DNA of 64,000 nucleotides from JAYUZR01 sp043751595 (GCA_043751595.1 JAYUZR010000042.1:4192-68191); one strand, 5' to 3'. Numbered from the stretch's first letter, positions 34,436 through 43,277 are shown. A program made the numbers and translations. The notes: generated from the sequence alone by a model not told the origin.

Positions 34436-34860
34436 TTGGCAGGTTTTACCTGAGCAAGTTCTTCGAGAGTCTCGCGGATAAACGCCAAGAACGCAGCCGG
34501 CAAATAGGCACTCTTCAAAATATACTTCGTGGCCCCGGCCGCAAGCGCTACTTTTTCGTGGTCACCATCGGCAAAGTTACTAGAAACTACCACCGGAATA
34601 TCAGCAAGCTTTGGCTGAGAACGCATTTTTTTAAGGACATCGACTCCGCTCATTTCGGGCATCATCATATCGAGCACCACAAGATCGGGGCGAAGCTTCT
34701 TTAGAGTAGCCAGCGCCGCCTTACCCGAACTTACATGCGTTACCTCAATCCCACCATTGGTAAGAATGGCCTTGTAGAGATCGGACATAAGAGGATCGTC
34801 CTCAACCAGTAAAACGTGGGACATGCGCAAAAGATTAGCCGGAAGATCGGTCTCCATCAT
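34432..34860 (-). CDS. Single-domain response regulator
   Basis: A 142-residue receiver-only protein: acidic pocket LLVEDDPLM, phosphoryl site Asp64 in VVLDMMMPEMSG, and a conserved Lys in YILKSAYLP. No output domain, so it must signal by protein contact, like CheY or a phosphorelay intermediate. It could also start at Met13 (34824), nearer the receiver core. It follows the large histidine kinase by 13 bases and overlaps the next small gene by four. The kinase is its obvious partner. Confidence 0.93.
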   Translation of the reverse strand: MMETDLPANLLRMSHVLLVEDDPLMSDLYKAILTNGGIEVTHVSSGKAALATLKKLRPDLVVLDMMMPEMSGVDVLKKMRSQPKLADIPVVVSSNFADGDHEKVALAAGATKYILKSAYLPAAFLAFIRETLEELAQVKPAK

Positions 34861-34873
34861 AGGCTACTTCATG

Positions 34874-37246
34874 TTACCTGCCAATTGGCAGGGTAAAGAC
34901 AAAGGTTGAGCCCTCGCCCTTTACTGATTCTTCAAGGTAGAGTGTACCGCCCATTCCCTCCGCCATTAGGCGCGAAATATAGAGCCCAAGCCCAGTTCCG
35001 TGCGAAGCATCGCGGGCGGTAATGCTACTGCCAGCCTGCTGAAACTTTCGAAACAGCAGTGACTGATTCTTAGGATCAATCCCCTTGCCTGTATCATGCA
35101 CGCTAATTTTAAGCTGTTTTTCTTCCTCTTCTACACTGACAATAATCGAGCCACCATCGGTAAACTTAATGGCATTTCCAATTAAGTTGATGAGAACCTC
35201 GCGGATTCTATCGGCATCACCCTCAACCTTAGGCAAACGGTGATGCGGCAGATGCACGATAAGCTTAAGCTTTTTCTTAGTCGCTAATACCTTAATCTCG
35301 TGGACCACATCTTTAAGTAAGGCAACCGCATCTAGTGGTTCGTGCAAAAACTCGAGACGACCCTGCTCGAGGCGAGACATATTAAGGAAGTCGTTTACCA
35401 CTCGAAGCAGACGCGTGCCGCCCTCCACGATTCCGGCGGTAAGCTTGTTAAACCCGGGGTCTTTAATCTTGTCGCCATACACTGCCTGGAGGAGCGCGGC
35501 GTAGCCGTTCATGGCAGTAAGTGGTGTACGCATCTCGTGCGAAGCAATCGAGAAGAACTCTTCACGAGCCCGTTCAAGCGCCTTACTCTCGGTGGCATCT
35601 TGCACCAAAATTACTACTCCAATTACTTCATCGGCCAATACAATTGGGGTTGGATAAATCTGTAAGTAGGTAGTATCTACCAATACCTCTTGCATCGCCT
35701 GACTCGGCCCCGGCGCCATACAGTCTTTAACCATTTGCGCCAAGTTTACCCCTCCCAGGGCATGAGAAAGGGTTGCCAGAGATTTACTTGGCCGGTGGTG
35801 CAACTTCTTTAAGAGGTGCTCCATGGCGTGGTTAAGCAGCACGATCGAGAAATTAGCATCGACCATTACAAAGCCCATTCCCAGACCATTAATAGACGCC
35901 AAAAGTTGCGCCTGTTTTTCTTGTACTTCGCGAGTACGGTCTTCTACCTTATGCTCTACTCCCTCTTTTTCATGCTGCAGCTGATTACTAAGATCGGCCA
36001 GTAGGTGATTCTTCTCTTCAATTTGGTGCACTTTCTCGTTAAGCGAGATGAGCGAGCCTTCTAGTTTGGTAATATCGCTGGCCACCAAAATATAGCCTTC
36101 AATCTCTCCCCGCTCATCGGTTACCCGGGTAGCCGAGATGCTAACAGGAACCTCGCGCCCACCCTGTGTAAGCACCAAACTACGCTCGATATACGCAAAG
36201 CGCTGAGAAGTAAGCGGCTTAAGCAAACCCTTTTTTAGGTGATCAAAGTCAGTGCCAAAAAAGCGCTCAAGCGACATTCCGGCAAGCTCTTCTCCGGGTA
36301 GTAATAATAGCTCGTGCGCCCGCAAATTGGCGTACTCTACCGAAAAGCTTGGATTTACCACCAATACCGCTTCTTCCATCGTCTCCAAAATGGTGCCAGA
36401 AACCGTGGCCGGATTATAAATAAGCAAACCAAAACGGCGAATTGCGTAACTAAATACCAGCGCCATTACCGAAGTAAGGGTAACCGCCAGTGGGTAAAAG
36501 TTAATGTTAAAAATAGGAAGAATGGCATCAGTGGCGCTCCCAACAAAGAACGGAATCGAGAGAGCAATTGAGAAGTAGAGTGCCTGATATTTATCGGTTG
36601 CCCGCTTGGCGCTGCGGTAGCGCTGGACCATCAAAACAATAGAAAGCAGATAGAGCGATTCAAACCAGACAATAAAAATAGGAAAATACTTCTCTACCCC
36701 ACTATTAAATCCCCAACTCTGGATATCGAGCTGAGATTGGGTAAACGGAATAAAGGCATCGGTTGAAAGATTCAGGTAGAGGATTCCAAGCGTAGAAACT
36801 AAAAGAAAATAAAAAAGATGCGAGTTCTTAAGCCAATCATCTTTACGCAGATAGGTAAGACAAAAGATAAAGATGGAGACTGGCAGGATTACCCACCCCA
36901 CCGAGGCAAGTGTACTCCAAAAGAGGGCCCCTTCGCGGGTAAGGCTTAGGCGCTGGAGTGACTCACCGAATGACCAAACGGTAAGAGTAAAAAGGAAAAT
37001 ATTAAACCAATACGAGGCTGCTGTTTTTGTTTTTAACCGGCTCATGTACACCAACAACGCACAATTGCTTACCAACGAAATAAGCGAGGCAACCGCGTAC
37101 GGGTTGAACCTGAAATCGAGAATAGTAGGACGAACTCCGTAGGAAGCAAAAAGCAGCGCCCCCATAAACAGTGGCACGGCGAAGTACGGAAGTACTTTTT
37201 TAGCAAGTTTTAGAACGATGGTGCCCCTCCTGTCATACCTCTGCAT
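34874..37246 (-). CDS. 7TM-type hybrid sensor histidine kinase with PAS domains
   Basis: About 790 residues. The N-terminal 270 residues hold seven to eight membrane segments, like HisKA_7TM sensors. Two PAS-like domains follow (from EEAVLVVNPSFSVEYANLRA and from INGLGMGFVMVDANFSIVLLNHAM), separated by a coiled coil. Near the end come HisKA (FFSIASHEMRTPLTAMNGY, His590 when counted from 37306) and HATPase (NLIGNAIKFTDGG, DTGKGID, GTGLGLYISRL). It has no receiver of its own; the next gene supplies it. The frame is open to 37306, overlapping the PIN gene. The ATG at 37246 avoids this, though AGGAGGGG at 37224-37231 lies inside it before no usual start codon, so the start is unsure. Confidence 0.92.
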   Translation of the reverse strand: MQRYDRRGTIVLKLAKKVLPYFAVPLFMGALLFASYGVRPTILDFRFNPYAVASLISLVSNCALLVYMSRLKTKTAASYWFNIFLFTLTVWSFGESLQRLSLTREGALFWSTLASVGWVILPVSIFIFCLTYLRKDDWLKNSHLFYFLLVSTLGILYLNLSTDAFIPFTQSQLDIQSWGFNSGVEKYFPIFIVWFESLYLLSIVLMVQRYRSAKRATDKYQALYFSIALSIPFFVGSATDAILPIFNINFYPLAVTLTSVMALVFSYAIRRFGLLIYNPATVSGTILETMEEAVLVVNPSFSVEYANLRAHELLLLPGEELAGMSLERFFGTDFDHLKKGLLKPLTSQRFAYIERSLVLTQGGREVPVSISATRVTDERGEIEGYILVASDITKLEGSLISLNEKVHQIEEKNHLLADLSNQLQHEKEGVEHKVEDRTREVQEKQAQLLASINGLGMGFVMVDANFSIVLLNHAMEHLLKKLHHRPSKSLATLSHALGGVNLAQMVKDCMAPGPSQAMQEVLVDTTYLQIYPTPIVLADEVIGVVILVQDATESKALERAREEFFSIASHEMRTPLTAMNGYAALLQAVYGDKIKDPGFNKLTAGIVEGGTRLLRVVNDFLNMSRLEQGRLEFLHEPLDAVALLKDVVHEIKVLATKKKLKLIVHLPHHRLPKVEGDADRIREVLINLIGNAIKFTDGGSIIVSVEEEEKQLKISVHDTGKGIDPKNQSLLFRKFQQAGSSITARDASHGTGLGLYISRLMAEGMGGTLYLEESVKGEGSTFVFTLPIGR

Positions 37247-37277
37247 GGTACCTGATTTTGAGGTAACAAGCACTTTG

Positions 37278-37682
37278 TTATTTGAGGAGAAGGGTATTTG
37301 AACCAAGGGAAGCCGCTAGCGCATCGAAGGTTACAAACGTAAGGCGATAGTACTGGGCGAGTTTAATAAGATACCAATCAGTGAGATGCTTACTGGGGAT
37401 ATCAGGAATACCTGTAGTGCCGAGTGGCTCGAGATTTGATTGTAGAACAAGTTGATACTGGCTTTCTTGCAGTGTACGAATGAGCTTATATGCATCAGCC
37501 ACACCACCCAAAAACTCCTTATAAGTAGGTTGCGCCATAATGCGTACTGCACCTAAAAATGTAACCGAAGTAAGTGACCAACCAAAAGATGAATGAACTG
37601 CATACCAAGATGTAGCCGACCTATGGTGAATGTGAGTTGGTGAAAGGAGTGCCAATAAGACATTTACATCCAGAAGGTACAT
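37278..37682 (-). CDS. PIN-domain toxin (VapC-like)
   Basis: A 134-residue PIN-domain ribonuclease. The metal-binding acids are seen in YLLDVNVLLALLSP (Asp5), HLTDWYLIKLA (Asp101) and LTFVTFDALAASL. VapC toxins cleave tRNA or rRNA when their antitoxin is lost. It starts three bases after the antitoxin gene, the usual order and spacing. Its 3' end approaches or overlaps the start region of the large kinase gene. Active-site residues are present, so it may be functional. Confidence 0.88.
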   Translation of the reverse strand: MYLLDVNVLLALLSPTHIHHRSATSWYAVHSSFGWSLTSVTFLGAVRIMAQPTYKEFLGGVADAYKLIRTLQESQYQLVLQSNLEPLGTTGIPDIPSKHLTDWYLIKLAQYYRLTFVTFDALAASLGSNTLLLK

Positions 37683-37685
37683 AAC

Positions 37686-37949
37686 TTAAGCACCTAGCTG
37701 TTCTTTAAGACGTTGAATCTCTTCTGGAGTGGTTGCAACTCCAGTGTACTTCAACTCTGGTAAGCCTAGTTCGTTTATGCGGAAGTATTCATTTATGTTG
37801 TCGTGGCGGTGCCTTCGCTCTAGAGGGGATTCACTCAAGTAAAGCGCGCACGCCTTCTCTAAAAGAACATCAAATGAAACATTCTCCTCAAGCGCCCTAA
37901 GCTTTAGTTTGTGAGAGACCACATCGGGAATCTGAAAAGTGTGTTTCAT
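37686..37949 (-). CDS. VapB-like antitoxin
   Basis: An 87-residue protein whose first 45 residues (MKHTFQIPDVVSHKLKLRALEENVSFDVLLEKA) look like a ribbon-helix-helix DNA-binding domain, and whose tail would wrap the PIN toxin. It is directly upstream of the toxin gene. TACGAT lies exactly six bases before the ATG, which also gives a leaderless start for the pair. Antitoxins of this kind repress their own operon together with the toxin. Confidence 0.82.
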   Translation of the reverse strand: MKHTFQIPDVVSHKLKLRALEENVSFDVLLEKACALYLSESPLERRHRHDNINEYFRINELGLPELKYTGVATTPEEIQRLKEQLGA

Positions 37950-37990
37950 GCCCGCATCGTATTGATCGCTCCATTACATGTAAAGTCACC

Positions 37991-38019
37991 AAAAAGCCCC
38001 GGAAAAACCGGGGCTTTTT
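37991..38019. terminator. Strong terminator between ABC operon and VapBC
   Basis: The perfect stem AAAAAGCCCCGG / CCGGGGCTTTTT around AAAAA. It lies just after the stop of the leftward ABC permease gene, ahead of the next convergent or tandem unit. Confidence 0.92.
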
Positions 38020-38037
38020 ATCTGACCGAGAAGCGTG

Positions 38038-39330
38038 TTATTCGTAACGTAAAGCCTCGATAGGATCTTTCTTAGCTGCATTGATGGCCGGAATCGTCCC
38101 AGAAAGAAAGGCAATAAACATAATACCGGCCGCAATCAGAAGCTGGCTTCCATAAGGGAAAATAAGAAGAGTAAGACCTTCAATATCTTTAAGAAACGTC
38201 TGCTGGGCAACCGTATTAATTACTTGACCAGCAATACGAGCAAACCCAATACCGAGTAAGCTTCCCCAGAAACCAAGCAGAACGGCTTCAATACTGAAGA
38301 GTGAGAAAATGGTGCCGCGACCAAGTCCGAGGGCTTTCATCAACCCAATTTCTTTAGTGCGCTCCTGCACGCTCATCAGCAAGGTATTTACGATACCAAA
38401 GGCCGCAGCAAGTAAGGCAATGATTCCAAAGCCATTAAGTACCGTGGTAACAGCCGTTACTGCGCTAAAGATAATTTGAGACTGCTGCTTGATAGTCTTT
38501 GCCTCGTACCCATCGGCTAGCAGACTATCTTGCAGGGTTTTAAGCTGCGAATCCGTTAGGTCTTTATCGAACTCAGCAAAGAAAGCCGAGTATTGCTCAA
38601 GTTGAGCCTTAGGCAGCCCCTCTGTTTGGAAGGAATACATAGCATCAAACTCGGGAATACTGATAAACCCAGTAGCTGAGCCGATAAGACTTTTCTCTTG
38701 GAGCCCTACTACTTTTGCCGTGTAAGCCTTTGTCTCGCCCTTAGCATTGGTAAGTTGGAAGGTAACTTTTTTATCGAGCAAATCCTCTGGCTTATCGAAG
38801 CCAAACCCCTTGGCATATACCTTAGGTAAGGCAACTTCGGGCTCTGTAGCGTCTTGACTAACCAAGCGCCCAGCAACAAGATCGGTGGTAATGCCGCTGG
38901 CGCGACTAAGATCTACCTGGTATTTATCTGCGACTCCTTCTAGTTGGACAAAATCGAGGCTCAAATTGCGAACGGCACGTACATTTTGCAGATCGGTTCG
39001 CTCTTTGAGCTTATCGAGGTCTTTTTGTACCAGAAGTACTGAACTACTTGGGCCTTGCCCACGAACATCGTTCTTTTTGCGGTCAGGGTTGTACTTAACA
39101 GGCAAGCTAGAATCTTGCGATGCATCGGGTTTAGGGACAATACCGAGGGTGTTTTCTGCGCCTAAATTACCAAGTTGGCTACTTAGGTAGTTTTGAATAC
39201 CAAGCCCAGCTGCATTGGTAAGACTAAGCGTAAACGCACCAATAAAGATCGCGATTACGGTAAGAGAACTGCGCGATTTATTGCGCACCATATTGGCGCT
39301 GGCGGTTTGAAGAATATCAAGTAATTTCAT
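38038..39330 (-). CDS. MacB/FtsX-type ABC transporter permease
   Basis: A 430-residue permease of the MacB/LolC kind. The N-terminus (ANMVRNKSRSSLTVIAIFIGAFTLSL) is the first membrane helix with its amphipathic lead. Residues about 45-280 form the outer MacB-type domain. Three more membrane helices near the C-terminus enclose the FtsX motif ERTKEIGLMKALGLGRGTIFSLF. Such proteins use mechanical work to export peptides, lipoproteins or antibiotics. With no outer membrane, a peptide or envelope-stress role fits. It follows its ATPase by eight bases. Confidence 0.93.
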   Translation of the reverse strand: MKLLDILQTASANMVRNKSRSSLTVIAIFIGAFTLSLTNAAGLGIQNYLSSQLGNLGAENTLGIVPKPDASQDSSLPVKYNPDRKKNDVRGQGPSSSVLLVQKDLDKLKERTDLQNVRAVRNLSLDFVQLEGVADKYQVDLSRASGITTDLVAGRLVSQDATEPEVALPKVYAKGFGFDKPEDLLDKKVTFQLTNAKGETKAYTAKVVGLQEKSLIGSATGFISIPEFDAMYSFQTEGLPKAQLEQYSAFFAEFDKDLTDSQLKTLQDSLLADGYEAKTIKQQSQIIFSAVTAVTTVLNGFGIIALLAAAFGIVNTLLMSVQERTKEIGLMKALGLGRGTIFSLFSIEAVLLGFWGSLLGIGFARIAGQVINTVAQQTFLKDIEGLTLLIFPYGSQLLIAAGIMFIAFLSGTIPAINAAKKDPIEALRYE

Positions 39331-39338
39331 AGGAGAAG

Positions 39339-40019
39339 TTAGACGAGACGTCCGTCTTTAATCTGAATCTTGCGCCCACAACGCTTAGCAAGATCTTCGT
39401 CGTGAGTAACCACAATTAAGGTAATCCCCTGCTCTTTGTTTAGATCAAAAAGGAGTTGAACAATTTTCTCGCCGGTGGCGCTATCGAGGTTTCCGGTTGG
39501 CTCATCGGCAAAAATAATATCGGGCTTGTTTACCAAGGCACGAGCGATACAAACGCGCTGCTTTTGGCCACCACTTAAGTTATTTGCCTTTTGGTGCGCC
39601 TTATCTTCAAGCTCTACATCTTTTAGGGCCTGCATTGCTCGCTTAATGCGTTGCGCGCGCGGAACACCTGCAATTTTAAGCGGCAGCATTATGTTATTAA
39701 GCACGGTATCATCCGCATTTAAGAAAAATTGCTGGAAGACAAACCCAAAGGTTTCGCTACGTAAAGAATCGAGTGCCTTACCCTTAAAGCTACCGGCAGA
39801 CTTTCCGTTAATAAGCACCTTGCCAAAGGTTGGTGTGTCGAGCAGGGCCAAGATGTGCATGAGGGTGGTTTTCCCCGAGCCACTCTTACCCACCACCGCT
39901 ACGCTCTCGCCTTTTTGGATGGCGATATCAATATCTTGAAGTGCTGGAACGGCGGTTTCACCCTTTCCGTAGACCCTCCCTAAGCCTTCAGTTGCAAGTA
40001 CAGGTACAGCTGGTGTCAT
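39339..40019 (-). CDS. MacB/LolD-type ABC transporter ATPase
   Basis: A 226-residue ATPase: Walker A GKSGSGKTT, Q-loop FGFVFQQFFLNADDT, signature NLSGGQKQRVCIARAL, Walker B IIFADEPTGNLDS and switch VVTHD. The PTGNLDS form is typical of the LolD/MacB/FtsE group. It pairs with the permease at 38038. The frame is open to 40121, but that would cross the AbrB gene. The ATG at 40019, one base after the AbrB stop at 40021, fits operon structure and homology. Confidence 0.95.
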   Translation of the reverse strand: MTPAVPVLATEGLGRVYGKGETAVPALQDIDIAIQKGESVAVVGKSGSGKTTLMHILALLDTPTFGKVLINGKSAGSFKGKALDSLRSETFGFVFQQFFLNADDTVLNNIMLPLKIAGVPRAQRIKRAMQALKDVELEDKAHQKANNLSGGQKQRVCIARALVNKPDIIFADEPTGNLDSATGEKIVQLLFDLNKEQGITLIVVTHDEDLAKRCGRKIQIKDGRLV

Positions 40020-40020
40020 A

Positions 40021-40257
40021 TTATGGTGTAGTTTGATCAAGAAATGCGAGGGCTGCGCTCTGCATTTGGCGAGCGTGCTCCTCAAAGGTATCAGGCTTAG
40101 CAACCACAAGTGCATCGCCACCCGGAGCTAAGAATACAAGAAGTTTATCACCGGCTTCAAGCTTAAGCTCGGTACGGCCATCGGTTGGAATAACTATCTG
40201 ACCACGCTCACCCAAGGTGACGGTGCCCAGTAGTTTTGGTTTGGGAAAAGGGAACAT
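40021..40257 (-). CDS. AbrB/MazE-type DNA-binding protein
   Basis: A 78-residue protein with a SpoVT/AbrB swapped-hairpin domain: GTVTLGERGQIVIPTDGRTELKLEAGDKLLVFLAPGGDALVVAK. The helical tail could contact a partner. It is the first gene of the ABC exporter operon, immediately before the ATPase, so it probably regulates that operon. Four tandem 9-base repeats lie just upstream of its promoter. TATGAT is 11 bases before the ATG, leaving a leader of only a few bases. An antitoxin role is less likely because no toxin is adjacent. Confidence 0.85.
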   Translation of the reverse strand: MFPFPKPKLLGTVTLGERGQIVIPTDGRTELKLEAGDKLLVFLAPGGDALVVAKPDTFEEHARQMQSAALAFLDQTTP

Positions 40258-40271
40258 ACAAGCACCGTATC

Positions 40272-40307
40272 ATACTTTACATACTTTGCATATTAATCAT
40301 ATTTATC
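40272..40307. repeat. Four tandem 9-base units upstream of the AbrB operon
   Basis: ATACTTTAC, ATACTTTGC, ATATTAATC and ATATTTATC follow without gaps. They lie directly upstream of the -10 region of the AbrB-ABC operon and are good candidates for regulator binding sites, by spacing close to one helical turn. Confidence 0.55.
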
Positions 40308-40311
40308 CCTT

Positions 40312-40878
40312 TCAGAGCAGTAATTGGTGGATCAGCCCCCAATACGAATACACGATATAGATAAAAAGGATGGTGACTGCCGGGAAAACAATAAGATTTT
40401 CAAACCACTTTCCGGTAATAATACGCAGCCCTTGAAAAGGATGTGGCGGAATCCCAAACATGTGCTGCATTGGGAAGAAAAGTGGGACACCTTCTACCGT
40501 AACCATGTCGGCCACTAAGTGGCTCAGATAGGCCGCCATCGAAACCCTAGTAAGTAGGAAGATATCGAGCCCCCACTGAGCTGGAACTTTTGCACCTAGC
40601 CAGGTGAGCAGCCACCATACCAGGCCAGCACCCAGCAAGGAGTGGGTAAGATTGCGGTGACTTAATAACGAGCCAGAGATTTTGCCCAAGTATTTTCCAG
40701 CTGGAATCCCTCGCCAAAAATCGCAGAGCGGTTGATCGACATCGGGTAAAAGGGCTAAAAAGTGCGAGAGCATCAGCACCGCAAATACCATGGCCGGCTG
40801 ATAGCCGACCGGATTGCTAAGCAAGTACACAGTAAAGCCAGTGGTGAGACCGATAAGTTGATGGGTGCGTCCGAGCAT
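40312..40878 (-). CDS. YdjM-type metal-dependent membrane hydrolase
   Basis: A 188-residue protein of the LexA-regulated YdjM / DUF457 hydrolase type. It has about four membrane segments and conserved metal-binding residues: RTHQLIGL at the start, LLPDVDQP (Asp-x-Asp), LSHRNLTHSLLG and LSHLVADMVT. The substrate is unknown; the family is linked to membrane lipid processing. The frame is open to 40926, but the ATG at 40878 begins the family-like MLGRTHQ, and TATACT lies nine bases upstream. Confidence 0.88.
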   Translation of the reverse strand: MLGRTHQLIGLTTGFTVYLLSNPVGYQPAMVFAVLMLSHFLALLPDVDQPLCDFWRGIPAGKYLGKISGSLLSHRNLTHSLLGAGLVWWLLTWLGAKVPAQWGLDIFLLTRVSMAAYLSHLVADMVTVEGVPLFFPMQHMFGIPPHPFQGLRIITGKWFENLIVFPAVTILFIYIVYSYWGLIHQLLL

Positions 40879-40979
40879 TATGAAGCTAGTATACACCGAG
40901 AGATTCACCCTTCCGACTACTGACAAAGAATGAAACTTGTGTTAGATTTTTGCGTGCCCATATGGGTATAGGAGAAAAT

Positions 40980-41624
40980 ATGAGTGGAAGGATAATCCTG
41001 ATTCGCCACGGCGAGTCAGAGTGGAACGAAGCCGGCCTATTTGCCGGGATTACGGATATTGCCCTCACCTCCAAAGGAGAGGATGAAGCGCGACAAACCG
41101 CCGAGCTACTCTGCGAGCATGACGTAACGGTAGATACTGCTTTCTCGTCTCGATTAGTGCGCGCAGCGCGCACGCTAGAGATCATTGGTCAGAAAGTGCC
41201 AATCCAGCAAAAACATTATCACGCAGAGTTGCGCGAACGAGACTATGCCCAGTTTACCGGCATGAATAAAGCCGGAGTTAAAGCAATACATGGCGATCGC
41301 GCCTATAAGACCCTGCGGCGCGGTTGGGATACCCGGGTTGGGGACGCAGAAACAGGTAAGGAAGTGTACGACCGAACGATGAGCTGGTTTGAGGCCCACG
41401 CACTTCCTCTCCTTCGCGAGGGTCAGACGGTGTTAGTGGTTTCGCACCACAACCCACTCCGCTCACTAACGGCTCACCTACAAGGAAATACTCCCGAGGA
41501 GCTAGCCGAGATCGAATTAGGAACCGCCGAGGCTCATGTGCATAAGATCGACTTTTCGGAGAGCAGACTCTCCAGAGAAGTCATTAAGCTTGGTGGAAAC
41601 GCCAAGTACGGCAAAAGGGCGTAA
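40980..41624 (+). CDS. Histidine phosphatase family protein (phosphoglycerate-mutase-like)
   Basis: A 214-residue histidine phosphatase of the cofactor-dependent phosphoglycerate mutase branch. The catalytic RHGESEWNEAGLFAG is at residues 9-23, the ERDYAQFTGMNK loop near 85 supplies the acid, and VVSHHNPLRSL near 157 has the second catalytic His. The cell already has GpmI, so this may be a different sugar-phosphate phosphatase. AGGAG lies eight bases before the ATG at 40980, clearer than the open-frame start at 40950. Length is slightly below dPGM. Confidence 0.88.
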   Translation: MSGRIILIRHGESEWNEAGLFAGITDIALTSKGEDEARQTAELLCEHDVTVDTAFSSRLVRAARTLEIIGQKVPIQQKHYHAELRERDYAQFTGMNKAGVKAIHGDRAYKTLRRGWDTRVGDAETGKEVYDRTMSWFEAHALPLLREGQTVLVVSHHNPLRSLTAHLQGNTPEELAEIELGTAEAHVHKIDFSESRLSREVIKLGGNAKYGKRA

Positions 41625-41630
41625 AAGAAA

Positions 41631-41664
41631 AGCCCCGCTCACTGGTAAGTGAACGGGGCTGATC
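41631..41664 (-). terminator. Terminator of the 44488-41670 operon
   Basis: The stem AGCCCCGCTCACT / AGTGAACGGGGCT with one mismatch. On the minus strand it is followed by TTTTCTTTT, so it mainly ends the leftward operon. The plus-strand gene may use it weakly. Confidence 0.85.
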
Positions 41665-41669
41665 TGTAC

Positions 41670-42254
41670 CTACCAGTTATGAATCTTCTCTTTTCGCTTT
41701 AGCTGTCCTAGTACTTTTTCCATACGCGCTTCCAGTACTTTTGTGTTGGTTGCCGTGGCAAGCCGGTGGGCAATGGCATACCAATTGGCCCGATCGAGCG
41801 ATTCAAAGTACTCCTTCTCTTCAGGGTGTTGCTCGAGCATATCCAGAAACTCGATAGGAACTTCCATGGTACTAGCGGGAGCATAGGCCCGCTCCCATCG
41901 CCCATCTTCTTTGGCTTTTTCAATATGCACTAGGCCGCTCGGCTGCATCCGCCCCTCGGCGATTAGGCGCTCTACCTTGGCCACGTTTACCTGCGACCAC
42001 ACCGATTTAGCCCTGCGCTGAGTAAAGCGAATCAAATACGAGACTTCATCGTAGCGATTTATCAGACCATCAATCCAGCCCCAACAGATGGCGGACTCCA
42101 CTGCCTGTTCTATGAGAATTGTCTCAATGCCACTCCCCTTTTTGTAGAGACGCAGCCAGATACCGGTAGTTTGTTCGTGGCTTTGCGCCAGCCAAGCCTC
42201 AAACTCTCGAGGAGTTGTAAAGGCGAGGACGGGAAGATCTTTGTGGGTGAGCAT
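41670..42254 (-). CDS. YdeI/OmpD-associated family protein
   Basis: A 194-residue cytoplasmic protein of the YdeI/OmpD-associated family. The recognisable blocks are FEAWLAQSHEQTTGIWLRLYKKGSG, ICWGWIDGLINRYDE, FTQRRAKSVWSQVNVAKVERLIAEGRMQPSG and the C-terminal RLATATNTKVLEARMEKVLGQLK. Members have been tied to resistance to bacteriocins or antimicrobial peptides, but the molecular action is not settled. It is the last of four genes in one direction, six bases after the deacetylase. Confidence 0.9.
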   Translation of the reverse strand: MLTHKDLPVLAFTTPREFEAWLAQSHEQTTGIWLRLYKKGSGIETILIEQAVESAICWGWIDGLINRYDEVSYLIRFTQRRAKSVWSQVNVAKVERLIAEGRMQPSGLVHIEKAKEDGRWERAYAPASTMEVPIEFLDMLEQHPEEKEYFESLDRANWYAIAHRLATATNTKVLEARMEKVLGQLKRKEKIHNW

Positions 42255-42260
42255 GATCGA

Positions 42261-43235
42261 CTACTTCAGCAACCCAACCAGCGACGTCCCGTTACTCACC
42301 CTAACTCTCGGTAACTGATACTGATCACCCGTAAACTCTTGCCCAGTAGCAACCCCAGGCTGCGTAGTGGTTGCTGAGCGATACCCAAGCTCGGCGGCTA
42401 GCCCAAGCGTTACATCGTTGTATTTGCCGGATGGGTAGCAAAAATCCAGCACCGGTACGCCGCCAAGTAGGGTCTCGAGCGCCTTTTTACTATCAGCGAG
42501 CTCGGCCCGCTGGCGATCGGGTGAAAGTGTAGCCAGGCTCTGGTGATCCACTGTATGAGAAGCAATCTCCATTCCCTCTCGATGCATCGCCACCATTTGC
42601 TCGTTGGTCATATAATGGTTGTGTCCTAACTTACCTGAGACAATATAAAACACGGCCTTCATTCCCTCTTTTTGTAAGATAGGCAGGGCCTGGGTAAAGG
42701 CGTCGTCGTAGCCATCGTCGAAGGTAATAATGACTGGCTTTTCGGGCAGAGTACCCGCGGCGACATCGTTAAAACCAACCGAAGTATAGCCGAGGTGCTT
42801 AAGCTCGGATAACTGCCGTGCAAGATTTTCGGGGCTTACCGAAAGGCCAATGCCAATTTTATCGTTTTGGTCCTGATAATCGCGAATGTAGTGATACATA
42901 AGGATAGGGATCTGCTTACCCGCCGCCACCGAAAAAGCACTGGAACCACTGGGCAAAACTACCGGCTTGGCCAAAACGGGTGGAGTAGGCAGCGGCTTGG
43001 GCGTAGGGGTTGGCGTGGGCATAAGCGGATGCGGCACCACTAAATGCTCTTGGCCCGGGTCTAGGATTCTATCTGAAACCCCCATCATCTCTTGAGCCGA
43101 AGCACCGTGAGGGTGATGCGATACTACTTTTTTGGGTCGAAAAAAGACGACCGCCAAAAGACCAGCAATAACAAGCAGTGCAACACCAAGAAGCACTAAA
43201 CGACGATACGGAGAGGTGCGGATTCGAGTGGTCAT
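42261..43235 (-). CDS. Membrane-anchored polysaccharide deacetylase
   Basis: A 324-residue NodB-type deacetylase that removes N-acetyl groups from cell-wall glycans outside the cell. One membrane anchor (about residues 13-33), a Pro-rich linker (PTPTPTPKPLPTPP) and the catalytic domain: IPILMYHY entry, ITFDDGYDDAFTQALPIL with the base and metal Asp, and ASHTVDHQSL with both metal His. The late FCYPSGKYND loop is also typical. It may protect the wall from lysozyme-like enzymes. It is in an operon with a GDSL esterase and an HD protein. Confidence 0.93.
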   Translation of the reverse strand: MTTRIRTSPYRRLVLLGVALLVIAGLLAVVFFRPKKVVSHHPHGASAQEMMGVSDRILDPGQEHLVVPHPLMPTPTPTPKPLPTPPVLAKPVVLPSGSSAFSVAAGKQIPILMYHYIRDYQDQNDKIGIGLSVSPENLARQLSELKHLGYTSVGFNDVAAGTLPEKPVIITFDDGYDDAFTQALPILQKEGMKAVFYIVSGKLGHNHYMTNEQMVAMHREGMEIASHTVDHQSLATLSPDRQRAELADSKKALETLLGGVPVLDFCYPSGKYNDVTLGLAAELGYRSATTTQPGVATGQEFTGDQYQLPRVRVSNGTSLVGLLK

Positions 43236-43277
43236 CTACCGGCCAATGGTACCAAGATTTAGCGCGCAACCCCAGAG

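Noticed and set aside
37246..37306. N-terminal extension of the large histidine kinase
   Set aside because: The extra 20 residues overlap the end of the PIN toxin gene and add nothing that looks like a membrane lead; the ATG at 37246 is preferred, though not certain.
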